The notes beneath the pieces are model-generated. The model was not told the DNA's origin. It saw only the letters and a program-made list of their open reading frames with translations, and did no database searches. DNA of 64,000 bases from Paenibacillus sp. V4I7 (GTDB lineage: Bacteria; Bacillota; Bacilli; Paenibacillales; NBRC-103111). The first letter of the stretch is position 1, and each line of letters starts with the position of its first letter. Of this stretch, positions 32,668 through 42,053 are shown one piece after another. The DNA lies in the NCBI RefSeq assembly GCF_030817275.1, contig NZ_JAUSZD010000002.1, forward strand, positions 1,178,001-1,242,000, given 5' to 3'. The position numbers and the translations under genes were made by a program.

Positions 32668-32814
32668 AAAGTGTCCTTCTTATGGGTTACAGTTCACACC
32701 TTTTCATCAATTCTATGGGTACTAGTTTATTTTATCTCCCCTCTTTAGTCCAATATGAAAAGTCTCGAAAGCGCTCTATATGAAGTAACTGATGATTTCC
32801 GTGACTGTTCTCAT

Positions 32815-33654
32815 TCATTTAGTATTAAGGAAGTGAATCAAAGCGGTATTGAATTCTTCAGGGTGAGTCGCGTTCAAACCATGTGGTCCACCTTCAATTA
32901 CGACGAGTTGACTGCCTGCAACAGCTTCGTGGGAAAGTTGACCGCTTACCTCAAGCGGCACGATCGCATCGGAATCGCCATGGATAACAAGCAATGGGAT
33001 ATCAAATTTCGCCAAATCGCCACGGAAATCCGTCCGGCCGAAGGCATCAATGCAATCCAGCGTCCCCTTTGGCGAAGCAAAAGAAGCAATATCAAGGTTG
33101 TAAACACGGAAGGACTCGCTGACCAGGTCGGTTCTATCCCCTGCTTTAAAGAAATTGTGAGTGAAGCCATCAAGGAAGGCGATGCGGTCTTTTTTCAAAC
33201 CGTCTTGGAAGCCCTGAATGGTGCTTTCATCCAGACCACCTTCCGGATGCTCAGCGGATTTGTAGAAGAACGGAGGAACCGCAGCAGCCAACACGGCTTT
33301 TTTGACACGGCTTGTTCCGTATGTTCCAACGTAACGGGCAACCTCTCCGCCACCCATCGAAAATCCGACCAGTGTCACGTCCTTAAGGTCTAGATATTCA
33401 ATCAGCTTATGGAGATCCGTCGCAAACGAATCATAGTTGTAACCGTTCCACGGTTGGGAGGATTGTCCGAATCCGCGGCGGTCATATGTAATTACGCGGT
33501 AACCTGCATCGATGAGCGCTGGGACTTGACTCTCCCACGAGCGCCCGCTCAGCGGCCAGCCATGGATCAAAACTACAGGTTTACCTACGCCAAGATCCTC
33601 AAAAAATAATTCAATGGGTTGCCCGTTTTCTGTTCCGACTGTTAATTTAGGCAT
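32815..33654 (-). CDS. Alpha/beta hydrolase, perhydrolase/chloroperoxidase type
   Basis: 279 aa from ATG 33654 with AAAGGAAG upstream on the minus strand. Oxyanion motif H-G-W-P-L-S-G-R-S-W, Y-D-R-R-G-F-G-Q-S, nucleophile elbow G-F-S-M-G-G-G-E, catalytic Asp in H-G-D-S-D-A-I-V-P, and His in G-G-P-H-G-L-N. This is the pattern of cofactor-free haloperoxidases/perhydrolases, esterases that can form peracids. It lies next to an isochorismatase-fold enzyme in a block rich in oxidative-stress genes. Confidence 0.92.
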   Translation of the reverse strand: MPKLTVGTENGQPIELFFEDLGVGKPVVLIHGWPLSGRSWESQVPALIDAGYRVITYDRRGFGQSSQPWNGYNYDSFATDLHKLIEYLDLKDVTLVGFSMGGGEVARYVGTYGTSRVKKAVLAAAVPPFFYKSAEHPEGGLDESTIQGFQDGLKKDRIAFLDGFTHNFFKAGDRTDLVSESFRVYNLDIASFASPKGTLDCIDAFGRTDFRGDLAKFDIPLLVIHGDSDAIVPLEVSGQLSHEAVAGSQLVVIEGGPHGLNATHPEEFNTALIHFLNTK

Positions 33655-33752
33655 GTTTCATACTTCCTTTCGAATTGGTTTTGGTTAGGCTGTAGCAAAA
33701 ACTATTGATATGAGTTGTTACTGTACACTCACATTAGGCATATTCCACAAAC

Positions 33753-33786
33753 TAAGAGAGTCAAATTAATTGACTCTCTTTTTTGG
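33753..33786. terminator. Bidirectional terminator
   Basis: AAGAGAGTCAA and TTGACTCTCTT form an 11-bp stem around ATTAA, with a T run after it, between the two minus-strand hydrolase genes. Confidence 0.85.
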
Positions 33787-33796
33787 GATGAATAGG

Positions 33797-34435
33797 TTAT
33801 CCTCCGTGGCCGCCAAACATCGTTTGCGCATAAACAATACCCGCACCGTATGCGCCACTGTGTTGCCTAGCAATCTCCAGAACGGCATCATACGTTTCTT
33901 GACGCGCCCAATCGCGCTGATACTCAAGAAGAACAGACAGCCAAGTCACGGGAATGGCTCCTGCTTGAATCATGCGTTGAACAGACATGTTATGCGCTTC
34001 TGTCGTCGTCCCGCCTGAAGCATCCGTTACGATGTATACTTCATATCCATCTTTGATGGCTGAAACTACAGGGAAAGCAAGACAAACTTCTGTCCACAGA
34101 GCTGCCATAATCAGCTTCTTGCGACCTGTTTTCTTCACTGCTTCCACGAAGTTTTCATCTTCCCAGGAGTTCATTGTTGTTCGGTCAATCGGTTTTTGAT
34201 CAGGAAATACAGCTTGAATATGCGGATGAATAGGGCCAGAAAACGATTCAGCAGCAACCGTTGTAAGAATAATAGGTGCATTGAAAACTTTAGCTGCTTT
34301 AGCAAGTCCAACCGTATTGTTAATGATCGTTTGGCGATCGGCGCTTTGCACGCCAAAAATCATTTGAGGCTGATGGTCTACTAGAATAATAGCGGAGTTG
34401 TCAGCTGTAAGTAAATCGGTCTTTCCGTTAAACAT
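33797..34435 (-). CDS. Isochorismatase-family hydrolase, YcaC-like
   Basis: 212 aa from ATG 34435. Cysteine-hydrolase fold: catalytic Asp in I-I-L-V-D-H-Q-P-Q-M, Lys in the K-K-L-I-M-A-A-L region, and nucleophile Cys in L-W-T-E-V-C-L-A-F. The C-terminal stretch W-L-S-V-L-L-E-Y-Q-R-D-W-A-R is typical of YcaC proteins. Substrate unknown for the group. Members often sit beside the same alpha/beta hydrolases and amidohydrolases as here. Confidence 0.9.
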   Translation of the reverse strand: MFNGKTDLLTADNSAIILVDHQPQMIFGVQSADRQTIINNTVGLAKAAKVFNAPIILTTVAAESFSGPIHPHIQAVFPDQKPIDRTTMNSWEDENFVEAVKKTGRKKLIMAALWTEVCLAFPVVSAIKDGYEVYIVTDASGGTTTEAHNMSVQRMIQAGAIPVTWLSVLLEYQRDWARQETYDAVLEIARQHSGAYGAGIVYAQTMFGGHGG

Positions 34436-34702
34436 ACAAAAATCCCTACTTTCTATATATGATTACAACAGATCCACAAATTTGAAAACCTGCTGCATGT
34501 AATAAGTCTATTGAAATGCAAACAGACGAACAATCTTCATTTTTCTATAATACCCATAGACAAAAACTATATACTATAAAAATATTATTAAAATTATATA
34601 TAAGTGATTCCTATGGCTGTTATAGAGAAAGCCTTATTGATAGAAAGAATCCTGACTTATAGACTTATATAGAAGGTGAATGATTGAAGGAGGAAAATTA
34701 GC

Positions 34703-34876
34703 ATGTGGGGTTCAATATTTCTCGCTTTAGCTGCTGGTATTGTCATTGGCGTTGTTTTTCAATCGCTTAAGATCCCCTCTCCGGCGCCGCCTTTTTTGGG
34801 ATTGCTAGGTCTCTTAGGTATGTTTTTAGGACAACGGTTGATACCATGGATACAACTTTGGTTAAGCCGCAAATAA
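34703..34876 (+). CDS. XapX-domain small membrane protein
   Basis: 57 aa from ATG 34703 after GAAGGAGGAAAA. Two glycine-rich membrane helices with the XapX pattern G-I-V-I-G-V-V-F...K-I-P-S-P-A-P-P-F-L-G-L-L-G-L-L-G-M-F-L-G. Function unknown; XapX proteins are frequently encoded beside the amidohydrolase and hydrolase types present here. It is 31 bp upstream of the amidohydrolase gene and probably co-transcribed. Possible promoter TTGATA/TAGACT at 34637-34665. Confidence 0.85.
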   Translation: MWGSIFLALAAGIVIGVVFQSLKIPSPAPPFLGLLGLLGMFLGQRLIPWIQLWLSRK

Positions 34877-34907
34877 CACCCAATAAATTTCAAAGGAGAA
34901 CAAAATT

Positions 34908-36740
34908 ATGTCTGAGAAAACGACGATTGTTGAAGCAAGCCTAGTCATTCTTAATGCCCATATCGTGACGATGGACGATGCTAATCAAGCAGCCACAGCA
35001 GTTGCAATTAAAGGCTACCATTTCCTGGCGGTGGGGGATGATGCTGAAATTATGAAATATGTTGGGCCTTCCACGCAAGTTGTTAACGCCAACAAACGAA
35101 TGTTAATTCCAGGTTTGAACGATTCTCATATTCATCTCATTCGAGGCGGTCTCAATTATAATCTCGAGCTTCGATGGGATGGCGTGCCATCCGTAGCGGA
35201 TGCCTTGCGTATGCTGAAAAAGCAGGTGGATCGTACGCCAGCACCTCACTGGGTCCGTGTTGTTGGCGGCTGGACAGAATTCCAATTCGTGGAACGCAGA
35301 ATGCCAACTTTGGATGAAATCAATCGAATTGCTCCGGAAACACCGGTATTTATCCTCAATCTTTACCGTCAGGCTTTTTTGAATAAAGCAGCCTTGCGAG
35401 TTATCGGATATACGAAGGATACGCCGAATCCGCCAGGTGGAGAAATCCAAAGGGATAGCCAAGGGAATCCAACAGGAATGCTCATCGCTAGACCTAATGC
35501 TACTATTTTGTATGCGACCTTAGCGAAAGGACCGAAGCTTTCATACGAGGATCAAATCAATTCAACCCGATTGTTCATGAGGGAATTAAATCGATTCGGA
35601 GTCACAAGCGTTATTGACGCTGGCGGGGGCTTTCAGAACTATCCTGATGATTATCAGGTTTTTGATGAGCTTGATAGGCGCGGAGAGATTACGGTTCGCA
35701 CGGCGTATAATTTATTCACCCAGCATCCCAAAAATGAATTGAGTGATTTTAAAGCATGGACTGCTACTACGCAGCCGTACACGGGCAGCTCCTACTATCG
35801 TCATAATGGTGCAGGTGAAATGCTTGTTTATAGCGCAGCGGACTTCGAAGATTTTGTTGAACCCCGCCCGGAACTCCCCGCTGTACTGGAAGATGAACTA
35901 TTCCAAGTTACCCAGCATCTCGTACAGCAACGTTGGCCATTTCGTCTTCATGCCACTTATGGGGAATCCATATCGCGTTTTCTCGATATATTTGAGCGCG
36001 TGAATAAAGAGGTTGCGTTCAAAGACCTGCGCTGGATTCTGGACCATGCTGAAACGATTCAGGAGAAGGATTTGGAGCGGGTCGTCGCATTAGGCGGTTC
36101 GATCGCTGTTCAAAGCCGAATGGCCTTCCAAGGGGAATATTTCGTCGAAAGATATGGGGCGGAAGCAGCAGAAAATGCTCCTCCGATCACCAAGATGATT
36201 AAAGCCGGATTGCGTGTTGGGGTAGGGACAGATGCAACCAGAGTAGCCAGTTATAATCCTTGGGTTGCCTTATACTGGTTAGTGACGGGTAAGACACTTG
36301 GCGGATTAAGCTTGTACCCGGCTTCCAATCGTGTAGAGAGGCATGAAGCGCTTCGCATGTATACATCCGGTAATGCATGGTTTTCCAAAGAAGAAGATGT
36401 GAAAGGTCAAATCAAAGCGGGTCAATATGCTGATTTTTCGATTCTTTCTGATAACTTCTTTCGTGTCTCCGAAGAAGCTATTAAAAAAATTGAATCTGTC
36501 TTCACTGTAGTAGGAGGCAAGATTGTCTACGGTGCCAACGAATTTCAGCCTTTGTCGCCGCCAGCTCCCAAAGCAAGTCCAGACTGGTCTCCGCATAATT
36601 TCTTTGGAGGCTACTACAATGGAACAAATTACGGAGGCGGCGGAGTAGGAGTTCCGGCACCTCAAAAGACACACCATCATCATGGATGCAATCATCACCA
36701 TGGCAGCGGCTTCTGTGACCTGGATTGCTTCGTTTTCTAA
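34908..36740 (+). CDS. Amidohydrolase (YtcJ-like) with C-terminal His/Cys-rich tail
   Basis: 610 aa from ATG 34908 (AAAGGAGAA upstream). Amidohydrolase-family-3 TIM barrel: metal motif D-S-H-I-H (H74, H76), H in R-L-H-A-T-Y-G, H in I-L-D-H-A-E-T, and catalytic Asp in G-V-G-T-D-A-T-R. Such enzymes hydrolyse C-N bonds of small molecules. The last 60 residues are unusual: Gly/Asn/Tyr-rich, then H-H-H-H-G-C-N-H-H-H and C-D-L-D-C, which looks like a metal-binding appendage. No signal peptide. Probably operonic with XapX, CDGSH and Dps genes. Confidence 0.88.
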   Translation: MSEKTTIVEASLVILNAHIVTMDDANQAATAVAIKGYHFLAVGDDAEIMKYVGPSTQVVNANKRMLIPGLNDSHIHLIRGGLNYNLELRWDGVPSVADALRMLKKQVDRTPAPHWVRVVGGWTEFQFVERRMPTLDEINRIAPETPVFILNLYRQAFLNKAALRVIGYTKDTPNPPGGEIQRDSQGNPTGMLIARPNATILYATLAKGPKLSYEDQINSTRLFMRELNRFGVTSVIDAGGGFQNYPDDYQVFDELDRRGEITVRTAYNLFTQHPKNELSDFKAWTATTQPYTGSSYYRHNGAGEMLVYSAADFEDFVEPRPELPAVLEDELFQVTQHLVQQRWPFRLHATYGESISRFLDIFERVNKEVAFKDLRWILDHAETIQEKDLERVVALGGSIAVQSRMAFQGEYFVERYGAEAAENAPPITKMIKAGLRVGVGTDATRVASYNPWVALYWLVTGKTLGGLSLYPASNRVERHEALRMYTSGNAWFSKEEDVKGQIKAGQYADFSILSDNFFRVSEEAIKKIESVFTVVGGKIVYGANEFQPLSPPAPKASPDWSPHNFFGGYYNGTNYGGGGVGVPAPQKTHHHHGCNHHHGSGFCDLDCFVF

Positions 36741-36789
36741 GTGCGTTTCACCATTTTCACCAAAATAATCCAATAGGGGCGAGATCATC

Positions 36790-36984
36790 ATGTCTGAAGT
36801 TACGATCAAAGTAAACGATAATGGACCATTGCGAATTACAGGCAAAGTAGAAATGGTGGATGCGGTGGGGAACCGTTTTGAGACCAAGGAAAGTTTTATT
36901 CTTTGCCGATGCGGTTTATCCAGTCAAAAACCGTTCTGCGACTTGACTCACAAAGGTAAATTTGAAAGCGCGCCTCGAGCTTAG
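36790..36984 (+). CDS. CDGSH iron-sulfur domain protein
   Basis: 64 aa from ATG 36790 (GGGGCGAG upstream). The cluster motif C-R-C-G-L-S-S-Q-K-P-F-C-D-L-T-H matches the CDGSH signature C-x-C-x2-S-x3-P-x-C-D-x2-H, which binds a labile 2Fe-2S cluster through three Cys and one His. Single-domain bacterial members are thought to serve in redox or iron handling. It lies 49 bp after the amidohydrolase and 39 bp before the Dps gene. Confidence 0.92.
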   Translation: MSEVTIKVNDNGPLRITGKVEMVDAVGNRFETKESFILCRCGLSSQKPFCDLTHKGKFESAPRA

Positions 36985-37023
36985 TTTAAGAGATCAATAT
37001 GGATATTCGAAAGGAGCTTTTTT

Positions 37024-37461
37024 ATGACAGAAAAACTAACGGAAGTACTTAACACCCAGATTGCTAACTGGAGTCTGTTGTTCACCAAACTCCATAACTA
37101 TCATTGGTATGTTAAAGGGCCACAATTCTTCACTTTGCATTTGAAATTCGAAGAGCTTTATACGGAAGCTGCACTTCATGTGGACAATCTTGCCGAGCGG
37201 CTGCTGGCATTAGGCTTTAGTCCGGTAGCGACACTTCATGAAATTATCGAAAAAGCCACAGTAAAAGATGCAGCAGGCAATGAGAATGCAAATGAGATGG
37301 TCCGCACGCTTGTAGTTGATTTTGGGATTATTGTGGGTGAGCTGAAAGAGGGCATGAGTATTGCAGACCGTGAAGGTGATGAGACAACTGGGGATATGCT
37401 TTTGGCCATTCATAGCTCCCTGGAAAAGCATGTTTGGATGTTGAAATCGTACTTAGGTTAA
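37024..37461 (+). CDS. dps: Dps-family ferritin-like DNA-binding/iron-storage protein
   Basis: 145 aa from ATG 37024 after GAAAGGAGC. Dps ferroxidase ligands are in place: H27 and H39 (L-H-N-Y-H-W...F-F-T-L-H-L-K-F-E-E-L-Y) and D54/E58 (H-V-D-N-L-A-E-R). It should form a 12-mer that oxidises and stores iron with peroxide, protecting DNA. Its position next to catalase (convergent, 160 bp) fits a peroxide-defence role. No long basic tail, so DNA binding may be weak. Confidence 0.95.
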   Translation: MTEKLTEVLNTQIANWSLLFTKLHNYHWYVKGPQFFTLHLKFEELYTEAALHVDNLAERLLALGFSPVATLHEIIEKATVKDAAGNENANEMVRTLVVDFGIIVGELKEGMSIADREGDETTGDMLLAIHSSLEKHVWMLKSYLG

Positions 37462-37472
37462 TGGATTGCTTC

Positions 37473-37528
37473 GAGACCTGAAAGAGAGTGGCTTTAAAAA
37501 GCTACCTTTCTTGCAGGTCTTTTCCTTA
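37473..37528 (+). repeat. Duplicated hairpin element, copy B
   Basis: GAGACCTGAAAGAGAGTGGC, TTTAAAAAGC and TACCTTTCTTGCAGGTCTTT: second copy of the element at 26586, placed just after the Dps gene, where it can act as terminator. Confidence 0.65.
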
Positions 37529-37557
37529 TAATGTGACTTATATATTGCTAATAGCAC

Positions 37558-37612
37558 AAAAAAGAGCAGTTCCCAGCCATCATTTGCTGTAAAAGGAACT
37601 GCTCTTTTTTTG
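37558..37612. terminator. Bidirectional terminator between dps and katA
   Basis: AAAGAGCAGTTCC and GGAACTGCTCTTTTTTT pair over 13 bp with a 20-nt loop; A and T runs on both sides fit two convergent genes. Confidence 0.85.
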
Positions 37613-37622
37613 ACAGATTGTA

Positions 37623-39080
37623 TTAAGCCAACTCTGGAACTCTCAAACCAAGCCCCTCGGCGATCGCTTGCCCCCATTCGGGATCTGCTTTATAGAAGTG
37701 AGAGATTTGACGGAGTTTGATCTCATCCTTCTCTACCGGCTTCATGGCATTCACGATGTTATTTACTAAACGCCCGCGTTCTTCTACACGAAGCAATCGA
37801 TACAGGTCGCCGGCTTGAGTGTAATGATCATCATGGTCATACGGGACGCTATCGGCTGAACCGGTTACTTCAAACGGGGCTGTCTTGTGCGCTGCCGATT
37901 CGGCAGCTCCGCCATAACTGTTTGGTTCATAGTATATCGAATTTCCCCCATTGCGATCGGAACGCATTTGGCCATCGCGCTGGTTGTTATTTACTTCGAC
38001 AACAGGTTTATTGATAGGCAATGTATGGTGGTTGGTCCCAACCCGATAGCGATGAGCATCGGCATAGGCAAATAAACGGCCTTGCAGCATTTTATCCGGC
38101 GAAGCCTCAATACCGGGTACGAACGCCCCAGGGGAGAAGGTTGCTTGCTCAACTTCGGCAAAATAATTGTCCGGGTTTCGGTTGAGGACCATGCGTCCAA
38201 CCTCGATAAGAGGGTAATCTTTCTGCGACCACACTTTCGTTACATCGAAAGGATCGAAACGATAGGTTTCGGCATCTTTCAGCGGCATCATTTGTACATA
38301 CAGCTTCCATGCTGGGAAGTCACCTTTGTCTATGGCATTAAATAAATCCTCGATATGATAATCTGGGTTTTCACCGGCCAGCTTGGCGGCCAACTCGACA
38401 TCCAGGTTCTTCACGCCTTGTTCCGTTTTAAAATGATATTTGATCCAAGTGCCTTGTCCATCCGCATTACCCCATTTAAACGTATGGCTACCGAAACCAT
38501 GCATATGACGGAGAGTCGCAGGAATACCACGATCGGACATCAAGATAGTGACTTGATGCAAGGATTCGGGAGACAAGGACCAGAAATCCCAAACAGCATT
38601 CGGGTTTTTCAGATGAGTTTGAGGGTGGCGTTTCTGGGTATGAATGAAATCCGGAAATTTAATAGCATCCCGAATGAAGAAGACAGGTGTGTTATTGCCC
38701 ACCAAATCATAGTTTCCATCTTCCGTATAAAACTTTATAGCAAAGCCGCGCGGGTCACGTACGGTATCTGCAGATCCCAGTTCGCCTGCTACCGTGGAGA
38801 AGCGTATAAAAACCGGTGTACGTTGGCCAACCTCAGACAAAAAGCGGGCCTTTGTATAGGCGGAAACATCGTTGGTTACTTCAAAATATCCGTGTGCGCC
38901 GGCACCTTTGGCATGAACAACACGTTCGGGGACGCGTTCCCGGTTGAAATGGGCAAGCTTTTCCAGAAGGTGGACGTCTTGAATAAGGGTTGGACCGCGT
39001 AAGCCGGCAGTCATGGAGTTCTGGTTATCTCCAACGGGAGCTCCCCAACTTGTAGTTAAATGGCCATTTTTTGTTTCCAT
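37623..39080 (-). CDS. katA: Catalase (monofunctional haem catalase)
   Basis: 485 aa from ATG 39080 with TTTGGAGGTTT upstream. Small-subunit clade: catalytic H56 (R-V-V-H-A-K-G), N129 ([10 protein letters not shown]), haem-ligand Tyr in [10 protein letters not shown], and the F-x-R-D-x-x-x-F-P-D-F-I-H region. Decomposes hydrogen peroxide in the cytoplasm. Complete, of normal length. No PerR box was identified with confidence in the upstream 130 bp. Confidence 0.97.
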   Translation of the reverse strand: METKNGHLTTSWGAPVGDNQNSMTAGLRGPTLIQDVHLLEKLAHFNRERVPERVVHAKGAGAHGYFEVTNDVSAYTKARFLSEVGQRTPVFIRFSTVAGELGSADTVRDPRGFAIKFYTEDGNYDLVGNNTPVFFIRDAIKFPDFIHTQKRHPQTHLKNPNAVWDFWSLSPESLHQVTILMSDRGIPATLRHMHGFGSHTFKWGNADGQGTWIKYHFKTEQGVKNLDVELAAKLAGENPDYHIEDLFNAIDKGDFPAWKLYVQMMPLKDAETYRFDPFDVTKVWSQKDYPLIEVGRMVLNRNPDNYFAEVEQATFSPGAFVPGIEASPDKMLQGRLFAYADAHRYRVGTNHHTLPINKPVVEVNNNQRDGQMRSDRNGGNSIYYEPNSYGGAAESAAHKTAPFEVTGSADSVPYDHDDHYTQAGDLYRLLRVEERGRLVNNIVNAMKPVEKDEIKLRQISHFYKADPEWGQAIAEGLGLRVPELA

Positions 39081-39217
39081 TTACAAACCTCCAAAGTAAT
39101 AAATGAGTACAACGATGAGCCAAAGTCTGACTTCTCGGGCACGTTCTTCGATAAGACTTCAGCGATACCGAATCAATTCTTAGAGTTCGCGTTGGTCTCG
39201 TTTTGGGATGATGCCGG

Positions 39218-40441
39218 TTAACTGCGAGTTTCTTCTAAACGAATAAAAAAGGGAACAATCAAGCTTAAACACAACAATCCAGCTAATACTTCAAAAGTGA
39301 ATAAATAGCCTCCGTGATTGATCAGATAAATCGAAAGAATCGGCCCAAGTGATGCGCCTATAAATACCATAAACATGTGGAACGAAACCGCGATCGCCCG
39401 GATCTCCCCCGCAATGTGACCAATTAGTGAGATCAATGCGGGAAGAGCCATAGCAATTCCCGTAATAAACACTAAGCTCATCGATACTAAAAAAATGAGG
39501 TTAGGCCAGATGCCTAACAATCCCAAGCCGATTCCAGCAAAGATCAATCCACACCATAAAACGTTTTTGATTCCAAATTTCGCAACCAATCTTCCATCAA
39601 ACGGTGCTACTAGCATTCCGATAATACCAACCGCACGGACCCATAGAATATCATGATGACTTAATCCGAAGAGCGAACTGTTTAAGTAACTTCCAAGTGT
39701 CGTGAAAAAACCAACAAGCGAAATAAAGAGCGTAGCAGAAATGATGTAGCAAAGAGGTAAACTCTTCCTTTTGAAAATATAGCCTATTCGCAAAAAGGCA
39801 GAAAGGAAGCTACCATCTGGTTGTTGTGTTTTATCGTTTGGAACAAAAAAGGTAATCAAGATAAATGATATTAAATACACCGCAAAAAGAATATAGAAAA
39901 TATAAGACCAACTAAAGTATAAAACAATATAGCTGCTATATATTTGTCCAACGATACTTGCCATTAAAAATGCCGTACTGATGAACCCAATAATGGTTAT
40001 TCTTCTTTTTATCGGAAACATTTCCATGGCGTAGGCTAAGACAGACGGAGGGAACATGGATGCTGCTAGACCCTGGATGGCTCGAAGGGCAACAAGCCAA
40101 GAAAAGCTGCTGACACTTCCGATTAGAGGAGTTATTACAGTTAGCAATAGTAACCCTGACAACATCATTTTTTTTCGCCCAAAACGATCGGATAAAACTC
40201 CAAAGAACAGACCTCCACCTGCAAAAGCAAATGAAAAGGCACTGCCAGCCCAAGCAGCTTGAGAAGACGACACATTGAATACGTCTGCAAAAATCGTTAT
40301 TAATGGAATTGTTAAATACACACACGATACTACAACTAATGTACACCAGAAAAGGATACCGGTAATGAATGAGAAATTTGACGAGTTGGACAACGGTTCG
40401 TTAACCAAAATCCTACCCCCTTGTTCTTCAGATTTTTCCAT
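39218..40441 (-). CDS. Major facilitator superfamily transporter
   Basis: 407 aa from ATG 40441, 12 membrane helices. The loop 2-3 motif reads G-V-L-S-D-R-F-G-R-K-K, typical of drug:proton antiporters. The N-terminal 20 residues are charged and cytoplasmic. Likely exports a toxic compound, substrate unknown. The next gene in the same direction upstream (40838-40446) is separated by only 4 bp, so the two are co-transcribed. Confidence 0.9.
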   Translation of the reverse strand: MEKSEEQGGRILVNEPLSNSSNFSFITGILFWCTLVVVSCVYLTIPLITIFADVFNVSSSQAAWAGSAFSFAFAGGGLFFGVLSDRFGRKKMMLSGLLLLTVITPLIGSVSSFSWLVALRAIQGLAASMFPPSVLAYAMEMFPIKRRITIIGFISTAFLMASIVGQIYSSYIVLYFSWSYIFYILFAVYLISFILITFFVPNDKTQQPDGSFLSAFLRIGYIFKRKSLPLCYIISATLFISLVGFFTTLGSYLNSSLFGLSHHDILWVRAVGIIGMLVAPFDGRLVAKFGIKNVLWCGLIFAGIGLGLLGIWPNLIFLVSMSLVFITGIAMALPALISLIGHIAGEIRAIAVSFHMFMVFIGASLGPILSIYLINHGGYLFTFEVLAGLLCLSLIVPFFIRLEETRS

Positions 40442-40445
40442 AGGA

Positions 40446-40838
40446 TTATTTATGTTCTGCTAGGTCATTTGTTTTCACGTTAGCAAAAACATTGACTGCA
40501 AAAATCAAGATACCGATTCCAGCTACTGATTCTCCAATACGCTTTAACGTTGTAATCCAATCTGGAGCGTAGCCATGGGCCATTAAGGTGAGGGTAATAA
40601 GCATGATGGGTAGGCCGATGCCTTGCAACCAGAAGTGCCACTTAGCTAGAGGAGATTCTGCTGATTTGGGAAAACGAAGATACGTAAATCCGCAAAGAGC
40701 CAATGTTGCCCACCCGAAAAGATTTGAATGAGCGTGTACGCTTGTTAATGCAAAGTTAAGTGTTGTACCCATGTAAATGCCGATGCAAATACCAACCAAC
40801 ATATAAACGACGGCCATTTTTAAAAAACGTACTCCCAT
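40446..40838 (-). CDS. Small haem-copper-oxidase-like membrane protein
   Basis: 130 aa from ATG 40838 (AAGGGGGAAA upstream on the minus strand). Four membrane helices. The second contains T-S-V-H-A-H-S-N-L-F-G-W, which is the histidine pattern of cytochrome oxidase subunit I-like and NorB-like proteins, and W-H-F-W-L-Q-G-I-G-L-P follows. These short proteins are usually annotated as cytochrome-c-oxidase-like but lack the full set of metal ligands. Co-transcribed with the MFS gene. Confidence 0.75.
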   Translation of the reverse strand: MGVRFLKMAVVYMLVGICIGIYMGTTLNFALTSVHAHSNLFGWATLALCGFTYLRFPKSAESPLAKWHFWLQGIGLPIMLITLTLMAHGYAPDWITTLKRIGESVAGIGILIFAVNVFANVKTNDLAEHK

Positions 40839-40949
40839 AGAATTTCCCCCTTGTTAATGATAGAAAGAACAATTCATCCGGCCGGGAATTATCCTATTAC
40901 TTACCATTCATCTTAAAAGCTGTGATAGGCAACTATCAATATGAATCTG

Positions 40950-41063
40950 TCTATATATCGTATAGATATTGCTTATATGAGTTCAGCCCTTGAAGATATA
41001 GCTTATGGCTATACGTGATATAGGAATAATGGAATTGTTCATGAAGGATAAGTTCAATATGAT
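40950..41063 (+). promoter_or_regulatory. Palindromes and promoter ahead of dioxygenase operon
   Basis: Two perfect inverted repeats with 5-nt spacers, TCTATA-TATCG-TATAGA (40950-40966) and TATAGC-TTATG-GCTATA (40997-41013), lie upstream of a sigma-A-like promoter TTGTTC-17-TATGAT (41035-41063). They could be operator sites for an electrophile-responsive repressor shared with the divergent gene; the regulator is not known. Confidence 0.5.
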
Positions 41064-41105
41064 AGGACATAAACAGTTATAGATCATATAAGGAGTGTTT
41101 GCAAA

Positions 41106-42053
41106 ATGGAAAAACAAACAGAAGGTATACATCATATAACGGCTTTTGTAAAGAATGCGCAGAAAAATGTGGACTTTTATGCAGGGGTACTAGGTCTGAG
41201 ACTTGTAAAAAAAACGATCAACTTTGACGCTCCGGAAGTTTACCATTTGTATTTCGGTAATGAATCAGGTCGTCCAGGTACCATAATTACATTCTTTCCA
41301 TATGAATTGGGTCGTAAAGGGCGTATTGGTGGAGGACAGGTCGGTATAACAACATATGTCGTTCCTTTGGGTGCACTCGATTTTTGGAAAGAGCGCTTAG
41401 AAAGCTTTCATGTTCCTTATTCTTTAAAGACGAGGTTTGATGAGAATTACTTAACACTTTCAGATCAGGATGGTTTACAGCTAGAGATTGTAGAACGCGA
41501 GGAAGGAGATTTGAGTCAGTGGTCGTTCGGTGGCGTTTCAATAGATAAGGCTATCAAAGGTTTTGGCGGTGCTGTCCTGTATAGTACCGCACCCGAAAAA
41601 ACGATGAATGTCCTAGAGCAAGTCTTGGGTCTTCAAAAGGTGAACCAAGAGGGGGATTTTATTCGCTATAAATCGAGAGGGAGTGTTGGTAATGTTATTG
41701 ACGTAAACATTGCGGCAATGGAGTGGGGCATAAGTGGAGCCGGTACTGTTCATCATATTGCATGGCGTGCAAAGGATGATGAAGATCATGCTTCATGGAG
41801 AATTCATGTACAGGAACATGGCCTTCTATCCACACCCATTATCGACCGGCAATATTTCAATGCGATTTACTTTCGTGAAGAAGGCGGTATCCTGTTTGAA
41901 ATCGCCACGGATCCACCAGGTTTTGCAGTAGATGAGCAATCAGATGTATTAGGTGAAAAACTGATGCTTCCTGAATGGTTTGAGGTTAACCGTGCAGAAA
42001 TCGAAAAAGGTTTATCACCTATTCAAGTACGTGTGATGGAGTCAGATAAATGA
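41106..42053 (+). CDS. Ring-cleaving dioxygenase (VOC family, MhqO/MhqA-like)
   Basis: 315 aa from ATG 41106 (AAGGAGTG upstream). Two vicinal-oxygen-chelate modules; metal ligands expected from H10/H11 (G-I-H-H-I-T), H in G-T-V-H-H-I-A-W, and E in L-F-E-I-A-T-D. The G-I-H-H-I-T-A start and L-F-E-I-A-T-D-P-P-G-F end are typical of MhqO/MhqA, which open hydroquinone-type rings during quinone stress. The next gene overlaps by 4 bp (ATGA). A broken paralogue lies at 26.8 kb. Confidence 0.93.
   Translation: MEKQTEGIHHITAFVKNAQKNVDFYAGVLGLRLVKKTINFDAPEVYHLYFGNESGRPGTIITFFPYELGRKGRIGGGQVGITTYVVPLGALDFWKERLESFHVPYSLKTRFDENYLTLSDQDGLQLEIVEREEGDLSQWSFGGVSIDKAIKGFGGAVLYSTAPEKTMNVLEQVLGLQKVNQEGDFIRYKSRGSVGNVIDVNIAAMEWGISGAGTVHHIAWRAKDDEDHASWRIHVQEHGLLSTPIIDRQYFNAIYFREEGGILFEIATDPPGFAVDEQSDVLGEKLMLPEWFEVNRAEIEKGLSPIQVRVMESDK

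Noticed and set aside
37623..39080. Plus-strand ORFs antisense to catalase (for example 38355-39002)
   Set aside because: Shadow frames of a strongly conserved gene, with no ribosome sites or recognisable domains.
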